Positions 44,120 to 47,030 of a stretch of DNA of 47,030 bases are shown here, one piece after another. The position numbers and the translations under genes were made by a program. The stretch is from a virus. Every line of letters begins with the position of its first letter. The first letter of the stretch is position 1. The notes below the pieces were generated by a model. The model was not told where the DNA came from. It did not search any database and was given only the letters and a program-made list of their open reading frames with translations. Where the stretch lies: positions 1 through 47,030 of the IMG/VR virus record IMGVR_UViG_3300032291_002336, one strand, 5' to 3'.

Positions 44120-44311
44120 TTATTTTTGTTCTGGTAGTTGTGTATCTAGTTGATTATGAATATCTATTCTAAATTTTTCATCTGTTAGGTATAAGTACAT
44201 ACATCTTTCTGTTAATTTTTGAATACTAAATTTATACTTTATACATGATATTTTGAATTCCTCGAACAAATCTTCAGGAATTTTAACACTTGTTAATTGC
44301 ATCTTTGCCAT
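44120..44311 (-). CDS. Ribbon-helix-helix DNA-binding protein, 63 aa
   Basis: LTSVKIPEDLFEEFKISCIKYKFSIQKLTERCMYLYLTD follows the RHH pattern: strand (SVKIP), helix A, turn, helix B. Such proteins bind operator DNA as dimers. Located between the glycan operon and the nuclease gene, so it may regulate one of them. Confidence 0.6.
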   Translation of the reverse strand: MAKMQLTSVKIPEDLFEEFKISCIKYKFSIQKLTERCMYLYLTDEKFRIDIHNQLDTQLPEQK

Positions 44312-44357
44312 AATTTATATATTTTAAGTTAATTACTATATATAAATATATACAAAC

Positions 44358-45302
44358 TTAAGAAGATGCAATTTGATCACAATGAATAGTATTAGCATAT
44401 GGACACCATTTACATGATTTTTCTCCTACATTTTTAATATATTGCTTTTCTATTGGTTTTCCAAGCGAATCAAAACAATCTTTAGCAAATAGTTCTAATT
44501 TATCGACTACTTTCTTTCTCTTACCTTTACCACTTGCTGGCTTAAATTGTTGTATTCTAGGGATTATAAAATCATCAGTATCATATATTTTACGCTTAAC
44601 AATAAAAAATTCTACTTCAATTTTTTCAACATCAAAATTATATTGTTTAGCAAAGAATTCCTTATATAGTAATATTTGAGCTACTTTTAATTCATCTTTT
44701 TTTTCTTTATCAGACCATCCACGAGTAGATGTTTTTATATCGTATATATAAAGTTTATCTAAATCAATATCATATATTACAACGTCTATAAATCCCTTTA
44801 GGAAAATATTGTTTGAAACGTTGACTAACAGTGGTAATTCAATACCTACTAATTTACATCCCCTATTTGAAAAATATTTATTACGTTTCTTTTTAAACCA
44901 TTCTAAAATTGCTTTTCCATCCTCAAAGAATTCTCTCATTTCTACTGCATTTGAGATATGTTCTTTTGTTTTATCATAATGGTCTTGATATAATTCAATA
45001 AACCGGTTTTGAAAATATTCATCTAATTTAATAGTATGATCAGCATATACTCCAGATTGATTAAACATTACTGTCAGATAATTCTGAAGAGTCTCATGCA
45101 TAGCAGTTCCAAATAAAGTATGAATACTGTTAGAATAAGGGTTTAAATTCAATACATAGCTATTGTACCACTGGTGATTGCAAGTAGCGTATACTGAAAA
45201 TTGAGAATATGATATTGCTTTTTGGTAAGCATAATTTAATTCTGGTGGTTTATGATATAGAATTTTAAGTTCAACATCCGTTAAGGGAGTATTTTTGGCC
45301 AT
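44358..45302 (-). CDS. Cas4/RecB-like PD-(D/E)XK exonuclease, 314 aa
   Basis: SYSQFSVYATCNHQWYNSYVL (first cluster Cys), GTAMHETLQNYL (His), KGFIDVVIYDIDLDKLYIYDIKTSTRGW (about 172-200; D...(D/E)xK) and a C-terminal CKWCPYANTIHCD give the 4Fe-4S cysteine set of Cas4/AddB-like nucleases. Likely acts on DNA ends in recombination and packaging. Helicase partner not seen here. Confidence 0.8.
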   Translation of the reverse strand: MAKNTPLTDVELKILYHKPPELNYAYQKAISYSQFSVYATCNHQWYNSYVLNLNPYSNSIHTLFGTAMHETLQNYLTVMFNQSGVYADHTIKLDEYFQNRFIELYQDHYDKTKEHISNAVEMREFFEDGKAILEWFKKKRNKYFSNRGCKLVGIELPLLVNVSNNIFLKGFIDVVIYDIDLDKLYIYDIKTSTRGWSDKEKKDELKVAQILLYKEFFAKQYNFDVEKIEVEFFIVKRKIYDTDDFIIPRIQQFKPASGKGKRKKVVDKLELFAKDCFDSLGKPIEKQYIKNVGEKSCKWCPYANTIHCDQIASS

Positions 45303-45306
45303 TATA

Positions 45307-45723
45307 TTATTTTTTCCATTTACCCATTTTAACTAAAAGGGCAATAATTGAATAATTAGATAGGTCTATATAAGCATCCTCTACAGGTTCATTATCTAAT
45401 GAATTATTTTTATTCAACAATATTAATTGTTTTAAACGTTGCATTTTATCCATTGAGCGGATCCAAATTGCTGTTAAAGATAAATTAACATCTTCTTTAG
45501 TTTCTAAATTAGATCCCATAGCAATATTACCTAAACCATAGGATAACATCTTTTTAGCAAATAGTTCATATTGTTCCTCTTGTATTATTTTAAATCCGTC
45601 AGCTAATTCAGGATATTCATTTTCGAAGTCTTTAATAAAATTATGTGGTTGTTTATTTTCCATCTGTTGTTCTAATAATGTTGTAAATTCTTTAAAATAT
45701 TCGGATTTGTTTATATATCCCAT
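45307..45723 (-). CDS. DUF1599-like (Nmad1) protein, 138 aa
   Basis: QYELFAKKMLSYGLGNIAMG...VNLSLTAIWIRSMDKMQRLKQLILLN and EPVEDAYIDLSNYSIIALLV follow the DUF1599 layout (KxxDYG, R..DK..R, E...D..DLINY..I). This all-alpha NTP-pyrophosphatase-like family is linked to modified-nucleotide metabolism in phages. The DYG is altered to SYG. Could act with a base-modification pathway (compare QueE). Confidence 0.55.
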   Translation of the reverse strand: MGYINKSEYFKEFTTLLEQQMENKQPHNFIKDFENEYPELADGFKIIQEEQYELFAKKMLSYGLGNIAMGSNLETKEDVNLSLTAIWIRSMDKMQRLKQLILLNKNNSLDNEPVEDAYIDLSNYSIIALLVKMGKWKK

Positions 45724-45729
45724 ATAAAT

Positions 45730-46113
45730 TTATTTTCCGTTAATTTGTTGAGTTATTATTTCTAATTCTTCTTTAGGTAACATATCAATATATTCTTTAG
45801 CTTCTTTCTTAGATACTTCAAAATATTGTTGTACAGCTTCTATTTCCTCAACATTGTAGTCTTGTTTAGTATTTGACTTAATATATTTTAAATACATATA
45901 TTGTTTAGGAATAATATCTTTATATAAATTATATAAATATTCCCCTTTCATTTGCCAAGTGTTTTTCTGTACTACATTAACTACTTCAACATAGTCTTGA
46001 CTCATGCTAAGGAAGCGATTAATCATATAATTATTCCATCCTTCATCACCTAAATAAGGACCTTTTTGTGTAGTAATATTTTTTAAATGAGAAAATATAT
46101 TTTGATTATTCAT
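45730..46113 (-). CDS. Clamp-loader small subunit, gp62-like
   Basis: The pattern 'WNNYMINRFLSMSQDYVEVVNVVQ ... YLYNLYKDIIPKQYMYLKYIKSNTK ... IEAVQQYFEVSKKEAKEYIDML' fits the T4 gp62 family: (N)R.LS, (I)IP, K...K, short C-terminal helices. T4 gp62 with gp44 loads the sliding clamp. A gp44-like gene lies 528 bases away, which supports the call. Confidence 0.65.
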   Translation of the reverse strand: MNNQNIFSHLKNITTQKGPYLGDEGWNNYMINRFLSMSQDYVEVVNVVQKNTWQMKGEYLYNLYKDIIPKQYMYLKYIKSNTKQDYNVEEIEAVQQYFEVSKKEAKEYIDMLPKEELEIITQQINGK

Positions 46114-46133
46114 TTATATGTTTTTAAATAATG

Positions 46134-46421
46134 TTAGTAAAATTTAGAATTATCACCACTTTTTAACTGAAGAATTTCATTCTCTAATTTTGTAATGCGT
46201 TCTTCCATTGAAGTGTTGTGATTAATTATTTTAAATAATATTTTTTGAAATTCTAAATTTTTATCACCTTGTTTATTAAATTTATAATGAAGAGCATCTA
46301 TTTCATTTTTATATCGTTTTTCCAGATTTTTAATGTCTCTATCAATATTTTCAAGAGAGATTAAAAATATAAAAACAAGTCCAACACATAATGTTAAAAG
46401 AGTTATAACTGTCGTTACCAT
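46134..46421 (-). CDS. Membrane-anchored coiled-coil protein, 95 aa
   Basis: N-terminal transmembrane helix (TVITLLTLCVGLVFIFLI) then a long Lys/Glu/Leu helix (RDIKNLEKRYKNEIDAL ... MEERITKLENEILQLK) of coiled-coil type. Sits between the two clamp-loader genes; function unknown. Confidence 0.65.
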   Translation of the reverse strand: MVTTVITLLTLCVGLVFIFLISLENIDRDIKNLEKRYKNEIDALHYKFNKQGDKNLEFQKILFKIINHNTSMEERITKLENEILQLKSGDNSKFY

Positions 46422-46423
46422 GA

Positions 46424-46639
46424 TTATTTAGGTAAATTTTTAGGTAAGAATTCCTCATTTACATGTCCGCATTTGGAACATGTAAATACTGGAACAGGTA
46501 TAATAGCATCTTGGGAAGTACCTGTTAAGAATCTTGATGCTTTACGTAATAATACTCCTTCTTGGAATACTTCGTTTTGACATTCATCACACGATGCTGC
46601 GGTGGTTTTATCTAGACTGATGTTTAGTTGTTGTTCCAT
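46424..46639 (-). CDS. Zinc-ribbon protein, 71 aa
   Basis: CDECQNEVFQ and CSKCGHVNEEF form a CxxC...CxxC zinc ribbon about 36 residues apart. Found in T4-like phages next to the clamp loader as a short conserved protein. Function unknown. Confidence 0.7.
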   Translation of the reverse strand: MEQQLNISLDKTTAASCDECQNEVFQEGVLLRKASRFLTGTSQDAIIPVPVFTCSKCGHVNEEFLPKNLPK

Positions 46640-46640
46640 T

Positions 46641-47030
46641 TTATCCTTTTATTAATTGTTTTTTATTTAATTCTAATATTTTAGCAATTGCAGCCGCAAA
46701 ATTAATTTCTTTATCAGGTACTACACCTGCTCTCCAAATAAAATCATCTAATACTACTGAAATTTCAGCATCATGTCCATATGAATATTTATCTAAATTA
46801 TCAAATAAAAAGCGATATGCTGTTTGGAAATCATCAACTTGAGCATCAGCTACTAATTGACGAATATCATACCATGCTTTTTTATCTCTACTTGATAATA
46901 TAGTTGTTAATTTATTTAACCAATCAGTACTTGATACAGTAAATTTAAATTGATTATCTTTAGTTCCTGCTTGTAGATTTTTAATGATTGAACGAATATC
47001 AGGATATGAATCTTTAATTAATGCTGCTAC
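46641..47030 (-). CDS. Clamp-loader large subunit, gp44-like, C-terminal part
   Basis: Frame open to the window edge; TAA at 46643-46641, 129 codons seen. AALIKDSYPDIRSIIKNLQ, FDNLDKYSYGHDAEISVVLDDFIWRAG and DKEINFAAAIAKIL are the AAA+ lid and C-terminal collar segments of the RFC/gp44 small-subunit family. With gp62 it opens the sliding clamp at primer ends using ATP. The N-terminal ATPase part lies beyond the window. Confidence 0.8.
   Translation of the reverse strand, partial: VAALIKDSYPDIRSIIKNLQAGTKDNQFKFTVSSTDWLNKLTTILSSRDKKAWYDIRQLVADAQVDDFQTAYRFLFDNLDKYSYGHDAEISVVLDDFIWRAGVVPDKEINFAAAIAKILELNKKQLIKG

Noticed and set aside
1-47030. Recoded stop codon (TAG or TGA read as sense)
   Set aside because: TAA, TAG and TGA all close genes at sensible places (for example TAG at 16607 and 2386, TGA at 5260 and 23081), and no tRNA with a clear suppressor anticodon was seen.
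1-47030. CRISPR array, insertion sequence or integrase attachment sites
   Set aside because: No regularly spaced long repeats, no transposase or integrase frames, and no paired att-like repeats around tRNAs were found.

Overview
This window comes from a large, AT-rich, virulent-type phage genome with a T4-like replication core. The host is probably a member of the Bacteroidetes. The T4 link is the right edge, where a sliding-clamp-loader large subunit (gp44-like, 46641-47030) lies close to a small subunit (gp62-like, 45730-46113). The host guess is inference: Shine-Dalgarno sites are absent, start codons follow A-rich leaders, and several small families resemble Flavobacterium-phage proteins. 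Essentially every gene is on the minus strand, so reading order runs from right to left. TAA, TAG and TGA all act as stops, so the standard code is used.

Layout, left to right. (1) 1-7.9 kb holds small, mostly uncharacterised early-type genes. Nearly each one has its own copy of a phage promoter (TGTCA/TATCA box, A+T spacer, TATATTAACG core) within about 30 bases of the start codon. A repeat-rich intergenic zone (4.1-4.9 kb) carries about 20 ACAAAA boxes. (2) 7.9-11.1 kb holds RNA repair and phosphoesterase genes: an Rnl5-type RNA ligase, a P-loop kinase and two calcineurin-like phosphoesterases. (3) 11.1-20.6 kb holds small membrane and lipoproteins, tandem-repeat paralogues, a DUF932 protein, a glucosaminidase-type lysin, a phosphoribosyltransferase, QueE and an LpxH-like phosphoesterase. 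(4) 20.6-24.2 kb holds thymidylate synthase next to a GIY-YIG homing endonuclease, and a YkuK-type RNase H-fold protein. (5) 24.2-29.5 kb is a non-coding RNA factory. It has 25 assignable tRNAs whose anticodons cover all 20 amino acids, one tRNA-like gene of unclear identity, two oversized tRNA-Leu-like genes (a third lies at 14.2 kb), a complete split-looking tmRNA of about 528 nt, a giant (about 0.9 kb) structured RNA with its own promoter and terminator, and a compact, apparently pseudoknotted RNA. An HNH endonuclease and one small orphan gene interrupt the array. (6) 29.5-33.2 kb holds a probable lysis cassette (L,D-transpeptidase-like enzyme plus two small membrane proteins), an HTH/degenerate-HNH protein and small unknown genes. 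(7) 33.2-44.1 kb is a compact glycan operon: seven glycosyltransferases, GDP-mannose 4,6-dehydratase, a short aminotransferase, a hexapeptide acyltransferase, an FkbM methyltransferase and a cupin. (8) 44.1-47.0 kb holds a ribbon-helix-helix protein, a Cas4/RecB-like nuclease, a DUF1599-like protein and the clamp loader.

Read together, the phage appears to bring its own decoding and rescue apparatus (tRNAs, tmRNA, RNA ligase and kinase able to mend cleaved tRNAs), to adjust nucleotide pools, perhaps to modify its DNA through 7-deazaguanine chemistry, and to make an amino-deoxysugar glycan for its virion or the host surface. The strongest candidates for new biology are the RNA array (tmRNA with G3-U70 and a LAVAA-ending tag, the giant RNA, the pseudoknotted RNA and the oversized tRNAs) and the repeated promoter system with very short or absent leaders.
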